Of a DNA stretch of 64,000 nucleotides, positions 9,025 to 18,183 are shown one piece after another. Source of the DNA: Mycobacterium sp. (GTDB taxonomy: Bacteria; Actinomycetota; Actinomycetes; Mycobacteriales; Mycobacteriaceae). The position numbers and the translations under genes are program-made. The stretch is taken from positions 1 to 64,000 of the forward strand of contig JAOPVX010000194.1 of the NCBI GenBank assembly GCA_025965975.1, read 5' to 3'. A model generated the notes under the pieces. It worked only from the letters and a program-made list of their open reading frames with translations. It was not told the DNA's origin and made no database searches. Position 1 is the stretch's first letter, and the number at the start of each line of letters is the position of its first letter.

Positions 9025-9930
9025 GTGGTGAGTTCGGATACTGTCACTCCGCTGGTTGCGCAACCGACGGATCGGTCGATGACGCTGCGTACAGCGCTGC
9101 TGGCCAGCCTAGTTGGCACCACCATCGAATGGTACGACTTCTTCCTCTACGCCACTGCGGCGCGCCTGGTCTTCAACCACGCATTCTTCCCCCGACCAGA
9201 CTTCGTTCGTGGGCACACTGCTGTCCTTCGCCACATTCGCGGTGGGTTTCGTCGTAAGACCGTTGGGCGGCTTCGTTTTCGGCCACTTCGGTGATCGCAT
9301 CGGCCGCAAGCGCACCCTGGCATTGACCATGGCACTCATGGGCGGCGGTACCGCGCTAATGGGCGCACTTCCGACCGCGGTACAGATCGGGGTGCTGGCG
9401 CCGGTGCTGCTTCTGGTGCTGCGCGTCGCGCAAGGTTTCGCACTCGGCGGCGAATGGGCCGGCGCGGTGCTGTTGGCCGTGGAGCACAGTCCACGGCACC
9501 GTCGCGGTCTGTTCGGCAGCGTGCCGCAAATCGGTCTCGCGCTCGGCCTCGCCCTGGGCACAGGGGTTCTCGCGCTCCTGCAAGCGCTGCTGTCACCGCG
9601 GACATTCGACACCTATGGGTGGCGAGTGGCGTTCCTACTCAGCGTGGTGCTGGTGGGCGTGGGTATCGCGGTACGACTGAAAGCCTCCGAGACCCCAGCT
9701 TTTGAGCGGGTCCGCGCTCAAGGCGAGCGTTCGGCAATGCCGATCCGCGAGGTTTTTCGGTCGCCGGCACTGAGCGCGACCGTGCTGGGCATGCTGTCGC
9801 GATGGGGCGAAGGTGCCGCATTCAACACGTGGGGGGTCTTTGCCATCTCATATGCCACCGCTATCTCACGGCCACCGCGGCGATCAGCGTCGTCGCCACC
9901 CTGCTGCTGCGCCCGACGTCGCAGGAGCAC
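9025..9930 (+). pseudogene. MHS-family MFS transporter, frameshifted and internally deleted
   Basis: Metabolite:proton symporter remnant starting at GTG 9025. TM1 (GTTIEWYDFFLYATAARLVF) is in one frame; from FVGTLLSFATFAVGF onward the gene continues in another, and removing one C from the CCCCC run at 9189-9193 joins them. The family signature GHFGDRIGRKRTL and LRVAQGFALGGEWAGAV are intact. After SRWGEGAAFNTWGVFAISYAT (about 9860) the frame is lost, and only a last-helix-like YLTATAAISVVATLLLRPTS remains in a third frame, so about 130-150 residues (TM8-11) appear deleted. It lies behind the monooxygenase pair and was probably its importer. Confidence 0.78.
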
Positions 9931-10240
9931 CCACCCACATCAAGGTCGACGGCTGCGTCGGTCAGTCCTTCATCCGGTCCTACGCAACACTGACCAGCTC
10001 CACCACCGACGACGTGGTCGCCCACTACGGCGTCACCAAAAGCCGTCTGACAGGCAGGCAGGCCGACAACTGTTGTGAACCGCCACGCAGCGACATTGTA
10101 AAAACATGCTGATTCAAAGGTGAGGTGACGGTCGGCGCCGACGACGACGTCAGCGAAACACCCCTTCCGCTCAGGTATTTCACGAGATGTCTTATCAGGA
10201 TCGTCGCGACCTTCGTCACTACCCGTCGCGCGTGATTGAA
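9931..10240. other. 310-bp gap after MFS pseudogene, no supported gene
   Basis: Sits between the decayed transporter and the convergent acyl-CoA-dehydrogenase-type gene. One frame reads through HIKVDGCVGQSFIRSYATL without matching a family I know. I see nothing else here. Confidence 0.4.
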
Positions 10241-11464
10241 TCAGAAGTATCCGCTTCCCGGGAGCCGGGTGCCGCGGACGTAGTGCGCGCCGATCGCCTG
10301 CGCTTTGTACGAGGTCGGGTTGTGCGAAGCCAGCGTCCGGATGTCGCGCCAATGACGGTCCAGCAGGTGGGACTGGCGCACCACCGATGCGCCGCCGACG
10401 TCGAACACCTGTGACGCCGCCTTCTGCCCAAGGGCGTCGACGACGACCTTGGCCGCGGCCGCCCGCAACGACGCCTCGTGCGCCAGATTCAGGTCCGGGT
10501 CAGTGCCGCGCACCGCCGCGTCGAAGGCGACCGCGAGCGCGTCGGCCGCGGCCAGCACGGTCGCCTCGGCCGCGAACGCTGCACTGGCGATCTCGCCGAT
10601 TTCGCGCTGCAACAACGGATCGTCGGGGGCCGACAGCGTCGGTGCCCATGCGAAGCTGCGTGCCCGCTGACGCACATGCGCGACGGCGTCCACGCGCAGC
10701 GCATGCAGCACACCACCTATCAGCGCGGTGACGTACAGCTGAAAGAAGGCTCCCGACAAGTAGAGCGGCGGCGGCTCGCTGCCGGCGTCCGGCGGTGCGA
10801 ACGGCAGCAGCTCCTGCGGCGCGACCGCCACGTTCTCGAAGATCGCGGTGCCGGTGCCGGTTGCACGCTGCCCCATGCCGTCCCAGTCGTCGAGCACGGT
10901 GACGCCATCGCGGTCGGTGGGGACCAGCACGATCACCGTCGCACCGTCCGGATCGCTCGCGAGCACCTCAGCGTAGTCCGCATACAGCGTGCCGGTGGTG
11001 AAGTACTTCGTGCCATTCAGCCGGAAGCCGTCGCCCTCTCGCGTAAGCCGGGTTTGCCAGGTGAACTCCCCGACCGTCGTCGAACCGATCTCCGTCGACG
11101 CGTTGCCCACGATCGCGCCGCGCAGCGCCAGATCGATCACGCGCCGCTGTTGGTCCGCGTCCAGACGCAGGCGCTCCTCGACGTGGGCGAAGTGCCCACG
11201 CAGGATGTGCGCGACGTTCACGTCGGCCGTCGCCAACGCGATCACGACCGCGAATAGTTCGCGCAGGCTCGCACCGCCGCCACCGTCCTCGCTGGGAATC
11301 CGCAAGGCGCCGAGGCCCTCGTTCCGCACAAGATCGATTGCGGCGAAGGGCCGTTCGCCAGTGCGCTCGCGCTCGAGTGCATCCTCGCCGATGGTCGCAA
11401 TCAACCGGGCCAACCGATCCGAGCCGTAGGTGACGGGCTCGGTGCGTGACTCTGTCAGAGTCAT
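10241..11464 (-). CDS. Acyl-CoA dehydrogenase-type flavin monooxygenase (DszC/SfnB-like), second copy
   Basis: 407-residue paralogue of the enzyme at 6200. It shows GLGALRIPSEDGGGGASL, NGTKYFTTGTLYADY, LDDWDGMGQRATGTGTAIF and HWRDIRTLASHNPTSYKAQ, ending in a GYF tail like the first copy's AYF. It is the last gene of the transporter-monooxygenase operon and its ATG overlaps the preceding LLM stop by 4 bp, so translation is probably coupled. Likely reduced-flavin-dependent oxidation of an organosulfur compound imported by the linked ABC system. Confidence 0.87.
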   Translation of the reverse strand: MTLTESRTEPVTYGSDRLARLIATIGEDALERERTGERPFAAIDLVRNEGLGALRIPSEDGGGGASLRELFAVVIALATADVNVAHILRGHFAHVEERLRLDADQQRRVIDLALRGAIVGNASTEIGSTTVGEFTWQTRLTREGDGFRLNGTKYFTTGTLYADYAEVLASDPDGATVIVLVPTDRDGVTVLDDWDGMGQRATGTGTAIFENVAVAPQELLPFAPPDAGSEPPPLYLSGAFFQLYVTALIGGVLHALRVDAVAHVRQRARSFAWAPTLSAPDDPLLQREIGEIASAAFAAEATVLAAADALAVAFDAAVRGTDPDLNLAHEASLRAAAAKVVVDALGQKAASQVFDVGGASVVRQSHLLDRHWRDIRTLASHNPTSYKAQAIGAHYVRGTRLPGSGYF

Positions 11465-12831
11465 CGCGTTACCTCCTCTGTCACTCGGCGGCAGCGAGCC
11501 GCTCGGTGTGTATCGGGCAGCCGCGGGCCCCGGCCAAACAGCTTGTCGCGCAGGGTTCCCTCGCTGTAGGCGGTCTTGTACGCCCCGCGGCGCTGCAGTT
11601 CCGGCACGACGTACTCGACGAAGTCGGCGAACGAGCCGGGGGTGATCACGTTAGTGAGGTTGAAGCCGTCCACATCGGTCTCCTCGACCCACTCCTGCAG
11701 CTCGTCGGCCACCTGTGACGGCGATCCCACGGTGAAACCACCCTCGACGCCGATCGCGTGCGCGTCGATGAAGTCGCGCAGTGTCCACTGACCCTGTCCG
11801 AACATCGTCACTGACGACTTCAGGTACTCGTTGTCGGTGACGGCGACCGGGTCATCGAGGTCGAACCGGGAGAGATCGCTGCCCAGCCATCCCGACCACA
11901 GCGCGAGTGCGCCGTCGGAATCGATGTAGCGCCGGAAGTCGTCGTGTCGCGCCTGCGCTGCCTGTTGCGTGGCGCCGGTGACGACCACGTGGCCGTTGAC
12001 GATCTTGACATCGTACGGATCGCGACCGGCTGCCGCCGTTCGGGCGCGGATGTCGGCCACGGCTTCGCGCAGTACCTCCTTGGTCGGCGCGCCGATGAAC
12101 ACGACTTCGGCGTTCTCCGCGCCGAACTGGCGCCCTCGGTTGGACGCACCAGCCTGGTAGAGCACCGGCGTTCGCTGTAGCGAGGGCTCGCACAGGTGGA
12201 TGCCGGGTACGCGAAAGTGCCTGCCCTCGTGCTCGATTGGGTGCACCTTGGCGGGGTCGGCATACTCCGGGCGGCCGGGGTCGGTGCCGACGGCGTCGTC
12301 TTCCCACGAGCCCTCCCACAGCTTATATAGCACTTCGGTGTACTCGTCGGCGATGTCGTAGCGGTCGGCGTGCGGGGTGATCGTGTCCAACCCGTGGTTG
12401 CGTGCCGCGCTCTCTAGGTAGCCGGTGACGATGTTCCAGCCCACGCGGCCCTTGGTGAGGTGGTCGAGAGTGGACATCCGCCGTGCGAACGAATACGGAT
12501 GCTCGAACGACGTGGCCGCCGTGATGCCGAATCCGAGGTGCGTTGTCGCTGCCGCCATAGCCGGCACGAGAAGCAGCGGGTCGTTCACCGGGACCTGGGC
12601 TCCTGCGCGCAGCGCCGCCTCCGGTCCGCCGCCGTACACGTCGTAGATGCCGAGCACGTCGGCGATGAAGAGGCCGTCGAACAGGCCGCGCTCGAGCAGT
12701 TTGGCGAGGTCGGTCCAGTACTCGAGATCCTTATAACCCGCGGCCTGCGACTCGGGGTGTCGCCACGTGCCGGCCACAATGTGGGTGACGCAGTTCATGT
12801 CGAACGCGTTGAGGTGGATCTGACGGGTCAC
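11461..12831 (-). CDS. LLM-class flavin monooxygenase, NtaA/DmoA/DszA family, second copy
   Basis: 456 residues, paralogous to the enzyme at 7497: MTRQIHLNAFDMNCVTHIV, GTWRHPESQ, GLFDGLFIADVLG, GRVGWNIVTGYLESAARNHG and PVLYQAGASNRGRQFGAENAEVVFIG. These are the luciferase-like TIM-barrel flavin-binding segments of the NtaA/DmoA branch. It overlaps the upstream ATPase gene and the downstream DszC-like gene by 4 bp each. FMNH2 must come from a reductase not encoded in this window. Confidence 0.88.
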   Translation of the reverse strand: MTRQIHLNAFDMNCVTHIVAGTWRHPESQAAGYKDLEYWTDLAKLLERGLFDGLFIADVLGIYDVYGGGPEAALRAGAQVPVNDPLLLVPAMAAATTHLGFGITAATSFEHPYSFARRMSTLDHLTKGRVGWNIVTGYLESAARNHGLDTITPHADRYDIADEYTEVLYKLWEGSWEDDAVGTDPGRPEYADPAKVHPIEHEGRHFRVPGIHLCEPSLQRTPVLYQAGASNRGRQFGAENAEVVFIGAPTKEVLREAVADIRARTAAAGRDPYDVKIVNGHVVVTGATQQAAQARHDDFRRYIDSDGALALWSGWLGSDLSRFDLDDPVAVTDNEYLKSSVTMFGQGQWTLRDFIDAHAIGVEGGFTVGSPSQVADELQEWVEETDVDGFNLTNVITPGSFADFVEYVVPELQRRGAYKTAYSEGTLRDKLFGRGPRLPDTHRAARCRRVTEEVTR

Positions 12832-14513
12832 GACTGGCCTCCGAGAGCGGGTTCAGGCTCGACGACCGGCAGGCTCGTGAGCAGTTGACGGGTGTACGGG
12901 TCGCGCGGCGTCTCGAATATCTCTGTGGCAGTGCCGGATTCGACGACGCCGCCGTCGCGCATCACCAGAACACGGTCGGCAACGTGGTGGATGACGCCGA
13001 GATCGTGTGAGATGAACAGGTAGCTCAGCCCGAGCTTCTGCTGCAGGTCGGAAAGAAGGTCGAGCACCTGAGCCTGGATTGTCACGTCTAGTGCCGACAC
13101 CGGTTCGTCGCAGACGATCAGCGACGGCTCCGGCGCGAGCGCGCGTGCGATGGCGACGCGTTGGCGCTGGCCGCCCGACAGCAGCAGGGGTCGCCGGCCA
13201 AGGTGCTCGTCGCCCAGTCCGACGTCGGCCAGCAGTTCACGGGTGCGACGGTGCCGCGCTGCGGAGTCCGGGTAGACGTCAGTGGGCAGTGCGTCCTCGA
13301 CGATCCGGCGCACCGTCCAGCGCGGATCGAACGAACCCAGCGGGTCCTGGTAGACCACCGAGATGCGGCGGCGGCGCGGCCGTCGCTGCGCTTCGGTCGC
13401 CTCGCTCCACGGCTCGCCGGCCAGCCGCACGGTTCCCGCGTCGGGCTGCAGCAACGCCAGCGCCAGGCGCGCCGTCGTGGTCTTGCCGGACCCGGACTCG
13501 CCGACGATGCCGAGCGTCTCGCCCACGCCGATTGTGAACGAGACATCCTCTACCGCCGCCCTCTCCACGCCGTCGGGTCCGCCGAACCGCTTCACCAGAC
13601 TGTCGGCCTGCAGCACGATCCCATCGGCTGGCGGCTCGCTGCAGTGACCCGCGTGGACCGGCCGGGGCGGCACATTCGAGAGCCGAGTGCCCTTCCGGTG
13701 CGCCGCGGGTACAGCGTCCAGCAGCGCCTGCGTGTACGGATCACGCGGTTGGGTGAGCACGTCGGCGACGGCGCCCTCCTCGACCAAGCGGCCGTCGCGC
13801 ATCACCGCGATGCGGTCCGCGAGGCGGCTCACTACGGCGAGGTTATGGCTGATGAGGATGAGGCCCGTGCCCCGCTCCTTCATCGCCTGGAGAAGGTCAA
13901 GGATCTGTGCCTGGATCGTCACGTCGAGCGCCGTCGTCGGCTCGTCGGCGATCACGAGCGGTGGGTCGAGCGCGATGGCCGACGCGATCAGCGCACGCTG
14001 GCGCTGCCCGCCCGATAGCTCGTGCGGAAGCTGGCGGGAGCGCAGCTCCGGCTCGGGCACACCGACGGCGGTGAGCAACTCCAGGACGCGCTCGCGCCGC
14101 AGGGCGCCGCCGCCGAACCGGTGCAGCCGAAGCGTCTCCGCGATCTCCCGACCGACTGTGCGGAGGGGATCGAGCGACACAAGCGCGTCCTGCAGCACGA
14201 ACCCGACTTCACGGCCGCGCACCCGCCGCCAGTCCCGATCGCGGTGGTGTAGCACGGGCTTTCCGCGCAGCTCGAGCCGCGTTGCTGTCACGTGCGACGA
14301 GGCTCCGGCGAGGCCTAGCAGCGTGCGCGCCGTCACGCTCTTGCCGGAGCCCGATTCGCCCACGATCGCGAAGCACTCGCCGGGCGCCACCTCGAACGAG
14401 ACGCCGCGCACCACCTGACGCCGGTCCCGACCGGCGCCGAAGGCGACGGTCAGGTCCTCGACCCGCAGCAGAGCCTTCGCGCGATCCGCGTTCGCTTCTC
14501 GCCGTGCCATCAT
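12828..14513 (-). CDS. Fused double ATPase of peptide/nickel-type ABC importer (DppD-DppF fusion)
   Basis: About 561 residues from ATG 14513 (or 14510). Two full nucleotide-binding domains: the first has GESGSGKS, ELSGGQRQRALIASA and VIADEPTTALDVT; the second has GESGSGKTT, LLSGGQRQRVAIARALA and VCDEPVSALDVT, then FISHDLGVIHHVADRVLVM. Each ends in the YTQALL/YTRQLL motif of the oligopeptide family. Usually DppD and DppF are separate genes; here they are one chain. An apparent 866-codon frame up to 15428 is only run-through of the permease region in the wrong frame. Start and stop overlap the neighbouring genes by 4 bp. Confidence 0.92.
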   Translation of the reverse strand: MMARREANADRAKALLRVEDLTVAFGAGRDRRQVVRGVSFEVAPGECFAIVGESGSGKSVTARTLLGLAGASSHVTATRLELRGKPVLHHRDRDWRRVRGREVGFVLQDALVSLDPLRTVGREIAETLRLHRFGGGALRRERVLELLTAVGVPEPELRSRQLPHELSGGQRQRALIASAIALDPPLVIADEPTTALDVTIQAQILDLLQAMKERGTGLILISHNLAVVSRLADRIAVMRDGRLVEEGAVADVLTQPRDPYTQALLDAVPAAHRKGTRLSNVPPRPVHAGHCSEPPADGIVLQADSLVKRFGGPDGVERAAVEDVSFTIGVGETLGIVGESGSGKTTTARLALALLQPDAGTVRLAGEPWSEATEAQRRPRRRRISVVYQDPLGSFDPRWTVRRIVEDALPTDVYPDSAARHRRTRELLADVGLGDEHLGRRPLLLSGGQRQRVAIARALAPEPSLIVCDEPVSALDVTIQAQVLDLLSDLQQKLGLSYLFISHDLGVIHHVADRVLVMRDGGVVESGTATEIFETPRDPYTRQLLTSLPVVEPEPALGGQS

Positions 14514-15376
14514 GTGAGCCGCCCCTCGAGGCGCTGCTGCAGGTAGCGGCCGAGCACGGTCACGGCCAGCGTGCAGCCGATGATCGCGAGGCCGGGGAAC
14601 AGCTCGAGCCACCACGCCGTCGATACGAAGTCGCGGCCGGCGTCGAGCATCGCGCCCCACTCCGGTGCGGGCGGCGCAACGCCCAGGCCGAGGAAGCTCA
14701 GCGACGACGCCCACACGATCGACTGACCGACGCCCATCGTCGCGAGTACCACCAGTGGTCGCATCGCGTTGGGGAACACGTGCTGTGCGACGATCCGTCT
14801 CGGCTCGTGCCCGAGAGCCGTTGCGGCGCTGACATAATCGGATCCCTTCACGGCAATCACCTGGCCTCGGACCATCCACGCGTAGCCAGCGGCCGAACCG
14901 ATCGCCACCGCCACGATCTCGGTGGCCACGCCCGGCCCGAACATCGCGATGAACAGCAACGCGAGCAGCAGCCCAGGGAGGGCCAGCACCACCTCGAGAA
15001 AACGGCTGATCGCGCCGTCGCAGATGCGGCCGCCGAGTCCGGCGGCGAAGCCGAACGCGATGGCGGCAAGCAGCGCCAGCGCGGTGGCTCCGACGCCGAT
15101 CAACAGTGAACTGCGTGCGCCGAACACGACGCGCGTGTAGATGTCGCGACCGGACGCGTCCGTGCCGAACCAATGGTCGAGCGACGGTCCCCGCAACGCG
15201 GCCTCGATGTCGGTGTCGAAGGGCGACCCACTCGTGAAAGCCGATGGCACCACGGCCCACGCCAGCACCAGCGCAAGGAACAGTGCGGCGACGTACACCG
15301 TTGGCCGGAACACATGAGCGTCCCGGATTTGCAGGCCCGAGCGGACTGCGACGGCGTCGGCGACGTCGACGGCCAT
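14510..15376 (-). CDS. ABC transporter permease, DppC-type
   Basis: About 288 residues from ATG 15376; a GTG at 15382 that overlaps the upstream stop as GTGA is also possible. It has an N-terminal helix (VAALFLALVLAWAVVPSAF), the periplasmic HWFGTDASGRDIYTRVVFGAR typical of DppC/OppC, several membrane helices, and the EAA-like loop SAATALGHEPRRIVAQHVFPNA. It pairs with the DppB-type gene upstream. The stop overlaps the ATPase start by 4 bp. The open frame extends to 16258 but that part is antisense-frame noise over the first permease. Confidence 0.9.
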   Translation of the reverse strand: MAVDVADAVAVRSGLQIRDAHVFRPTVYVAALFLALVLAWAVVPSAFTSGSPFDTDIEAALRGPSLDHWFGTDASGRDIYTRVVFGARSSLLIGVGATALALLAAIAFGFAAGLGGRICDGAISRFLEVVLALPGLLLALLFIAMFGPGVATEIVAVAIGSAAGYAWMVRGQVIAVKGSDYVSAATALGHEPRRIVAQHVFPNAMRPLVVLATMGVGQSIVWASSLSFLGLGVAPPAPEWGAMLDAGRDFVSTAWWLELFPGLAIIGCTLAVTVLGRYLQQRLEGRLT

Positions 15377-15378
15377 CG

Positions 15379-16308
15379 TCACGCGCTCCGCAGCCGTGGG
15401 TCGGCGCGCACGAAGGCCACGCGCACAAGAAGATTCGCGATCACATACACCGCTGCGACCAACAATGTCACGCCCACCACGACCGGCATGTCGTGCGAGG
15501 TGACGGCATCGACCAGCACCCGGCCGAGGCCAGGACGGACGAACACCGACTCCACGATCACGGCCGTCGAGAACAGCGAACCGAGCGCCCATCCCGACAG
15601 CGTCAGGCCGGGCAGGACGGCGTGGCGCAGGGCGTGGCGCCAGCGCACGCCGAAGTCGCTCATCCCGCGTGCCCGTGCCGAGACGGCGAACGGTTGCGCC
15701 ATCACAGACGAGAACTCGTCGCGGGTCACCTGGCCGAGGAAGCCGGCGAGCGGCAATGCGAGCGTCAGCGCGGGAAGCACCAACCCTTCGAATCCACCGT
15801 CGCCGACTACCGGCAGCACGTGCAGGTGGAATGCGAACACGACCAGCAGCACGATCCCCAGCCAGTACTGCGGGAGGGCAGCGAGTAGGGTCTCGAGACC
15901 CGAACCGAGTGCGGCCACCGAGCGATTCCGATGCGCCGTCACCAGCGTCACCGCGACGGCGATGAACCAGGCGGCGAGCAGCGCGGTGATGGTCAGTGTC
16001 ACGGTCGAACCGATCTGCTGCCCGATGATGTCGGTCACCGGCTGCTTGCGGATGTACGACGTCCCAAGATCGCCCCGCAGCAGTCCACCGAGGTAGTCGA
16101 GATACTGCACGAGTACCGGCCGGTCGAAGCCGTACTGCGCGTTGACCGCGGCTATCTGCTCCGGGGACGGCTTCGCGCCTGCGCCGCCCAGGATCGTCTG
16201 GGCGGGGTCGGTCGGCATCAACTGCTGGGCGATGAACGTCAGCGTGGCCGCGCCCCACAGCACGCCGACGACGCCCGCAACGCGGCCGAGCACTGGCCGC
16301 AGACTCAT
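15379..16308 (-). CDS. ABC transporter permease, DppB-type
   Basis: About 309 residues from ATG 16308, overlapping the binding-protein stop as ATGA. N-terminal helix GVVGVLWGAATLTFIAQQL, then LMPTDPAQTILG and QYGFDRPVLVQYLDYLGGLLRGDLGTSY, the standard DppB/OppB periplasmic leader, five further helices and the EAA loop ARGMSDFGVRWRHALRHA. It forms the inner-membrane channel with the DppC partner. The family moves peptides, nickel or other small solutes; here the downstream monooxygenases point to an organosulfur substrate (inference). Confidence 0.9.
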   Translation of the reverse strand: MSLRPVLGRVAGVVGVLWGAATLTFIAQQLMPTDPAQTILGGAGAKPSPEQIAAVNAQYGFDRPVLVQYLDYLGGLLRGDLGTSYIRKQPVTDIIGQQIGSTVTLTITALLAAWFIAVAVTLVTAHRNRSVAALGSGLETLLAALPQYWLGIVLLVVFAFHLHVLPVVGDGGFEGLVLPALTLALPLAGFLGQVTRDEFSSVMAQPFAVSARARGMSDFGVRWRHALRHAVLPGLTLSGWALGSLFSTAVIVESVFVRPGLGRVLVDAVTSHDMPVVVGVTLLVAAVYVIANLLVRVAFVRADPRLRSA

Positions 16309-17969
16309 CGCGCGAGCCACGCGTCGTGCAATACCGGCTCCCCCTCCGACGCTTCGATCCAGACGTCCTGCAGTCGCTTCTTCGCCACCAGCCGAGTGGT
16401 CTGCGGGTACAGACCGAGGTGATAGGCGTTCTGCGCGACGAGATCCTGCACCTGACCGTAGAAGTGCTGCTGCTGTTCGGGATCGTTGGAGGCGGCGACC
16501 TGGTGCAGCGGCGCGTCGATCGCCGGGTTTGTCACCCACGACATGTTGTTGCCCGGGGCGAGGTTCAGTGAATCTGTCGAGTAGACGATCGAGAGCACCA
16601 ACGGCGTGGGACTGTTCCAGTACGCGCCCGTGAGCCCCTCGTAGGCGTCCTTGTTCGTGAACGCGGCGAAGTACTGATCCTGTGGGGTCGGCTTCAGTAC
16701 GACGTTGAAGCCGATCTCCTTTTCCGCCGCCTGGATGTCCTGGAATAAGGTCACGTCGGTCGGTGGTGTGTCCCCGGGGTCCGATGAGTAGATGAACGTC
16801 GCGCTCAGCTGCTTTCCGCCCTTGGTCCGGAATCCGTCCGCGTCGCGCTGCGTCCAGCCCGCGGCGTCGAGCAGCTGGTTGGCCTTGGCGGGATCGTTGG
16901 CATAGAAGGTGCGCAGATCTTTCTTGAAGAATGGTGTCGTCGAGGACAGCGGGCCCGGCTCCCAGTTGAAGACCCCGAGATAGGCGCTCTTGACGGCCGC
17001 TTCGGCGTTGGAGCCGCGGATGAACGCCTGCCGCACGGCGACGTCGTCGAACGGAAATCGGGTGGTGTTGAGCGCGATCCCATTCGGCAGGCCGGTGTGG
17101 GTGAACTCCTGCAGGACCAGGTTCGGGTCACTCTTGAGCGCCGCGTTCTGCTGCGGCGGCGGGTTGAAGATGAGGTCGGCACCCTGGCCCGCAACCGCGG
17201 CGAATCGGACCGAGCCGTCCTCGAGGAACTTCCAGCTGATGTGATCGAGGTACGCCGGGCCCTGGTGCTTGGCGTCAGCGGGCGCGGAGTTGTAATTGGG
17301 GTTGCGGTCGAGCTCGACGCTTTGGCCGTGGACCCACTGCTTGACAATGAACGGGCCTGTCCCGACCGGTGACTGGCAGTTGGCGTCCAATCCGCGGGCA
17401 AGCGCGTTCGGCGACTGGATCCCGAAGAAGGCCTGCGAAAGTACTTGCAGCAGCGCCGAATACGGGGTCGACAGCGACAGCTCAAACGTTGACGGATCGA
17501 CCGCCCGCGAGGACTTGTAGTACGGCTTCAGATAGCCGGCGTCGGTCAGCGACTGCGTCGCCGGATCGAGCATATGCTCGAAATTCGCCTTCACGGCAGC
17601 CGCGTCGAGCGGTGTGCCGTCGTGAAACTTGACGCCCTGCTTGATCTTGAAGATGTAGGTCAGGCCGTCCGGCGAGATCGTCCACGAGCCCGCCAGCCAC
17701 GGCACGACCGTGCCATCTCGCTTCTCGGAAACCAGCGAGTCCAGATATTGCCGCGCAACGTAGGTCTGCGGCATATCGCCCAGGTTGTGCGGGTCGAGGC
17801 AGGTCGGCTCGCGATCGGCGCCATAGACGATCGAGCCGCCGCTGACGGGCGGTCCGGCGGCAGTTGAGGATGACGTGCCGCCCGAATTGCTGCCGCCGCA
17901 GCCGGCGAGCAGGAGCGCGATGGCTAGTACTGCGAGGCCTGGAAAGGCGTTGGTTCCGGGAGTGGGCAT
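16305..17969 (-). CDS. Solute-binding lipoprotein, SBP_bac_5 family
   Basis: 554 residues from ATG 17969. Signal peptide with lipobox LLAGC (Cys24) followed by GGSNSGG, so it is a membrane-anchored extracytoplasmic receptor. Family 5 features: SIVYGADREPTCLDPHN, the cluster-5 block ending DGLTYIFKIKQGVKFHDGT, and NPNYN. It begins the six-gene operon (receptor, DppB, DppC, double ATPase, LLM, DszC-like), all but one joined by 4-bp overlaps. An upstream in-frame ATG at 18023 would give an implausible leader. Confidence 0.9.
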   Translation of the reverse strand: MPTPGTNAFPGLAVLAIALLLAGCGGSNSGGTSSSTAAGPPVSGGSIVYGADREPTCLDPHNLGDMPQTYVARQYLDSLVSEKRDGTVVPWLAGSWTISPDGLTYIFKIKQGVKFHDGTPLDAAAVKANFEHMLDPATQSLTDAGYLKPYYKSSRAVDPSTFELSLSTPYSALLQVLSQAFFGIQSPNALARGLDANCQSPVGTGPFIVKQWVHGQSVELDRNPNYNSAPADAKHQGPAYLDHISWKFLEDGSVRFAAVAGQGADLIFNPPPQQNAALKSDPNLVLQEFTHTGLPNGIALNTTRFPFDDVAVRQAFIRGSNAEAAVKSAYLGVFNWEPGPLSSTTPFFKKDLRTFYANDPAKANQLLDAAGWTQRDADGFRTKGGKQLSATFIYSSDPGDTPPTDVTLFQDIQAAEKEIGFNVVLKPTPQDQYFAAFTNKDAYEGLTGAYWNSPTPLVLSIVYSTDSLNLAPGNNMSWVTNPAIDAPLHQVAASNDPEQQQHFYGQVQDLVAQNAYHLGLYPQTTRLVAKKRLQDVWIEASEGEPVLHDAWLAR

Positions 17970-18023
17970 CGCTGGCTGTTCTTTCGGTCGATGTGGAGCA
18001 GCCGACACGACGCGGGCGGTCAT

Positions 18024-18183
18024 GGGGATCAGAGATGATCTCGGCGGAGCTCGTCAATGATGGCTCCGTGACAATGCCGCAGCGAGATCCGTAGCGGTAG
18101 CAATCAAACCGGCGCGATTCTTTCTCTGGCACCCCCAGGGCCGCCACGCGACGGTGTGATGCCGCTCATGCGGACTTTGAATC
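18024..18183. promoter_or_regulatory. Divergent promoter region, transporter operon versus SsuD-like gene
   Basis: 160 bp between the start regions of two organosulfur units, the minus-strand ABC/monooxygenase operon and the plus-strand desulfonase. It must hold both promoters. No clear palindrome or consensus boxes were found by eye. Confidence 0.4.

Noticed and set aside
14514..15428. N-terminal extension of the ATPase frame to 866 codons
   Set aside because: The frame lies over the DppC-type permease in another frame and is Arg-rich; the ATPase proper starts at the ATGA overlap near 14513.
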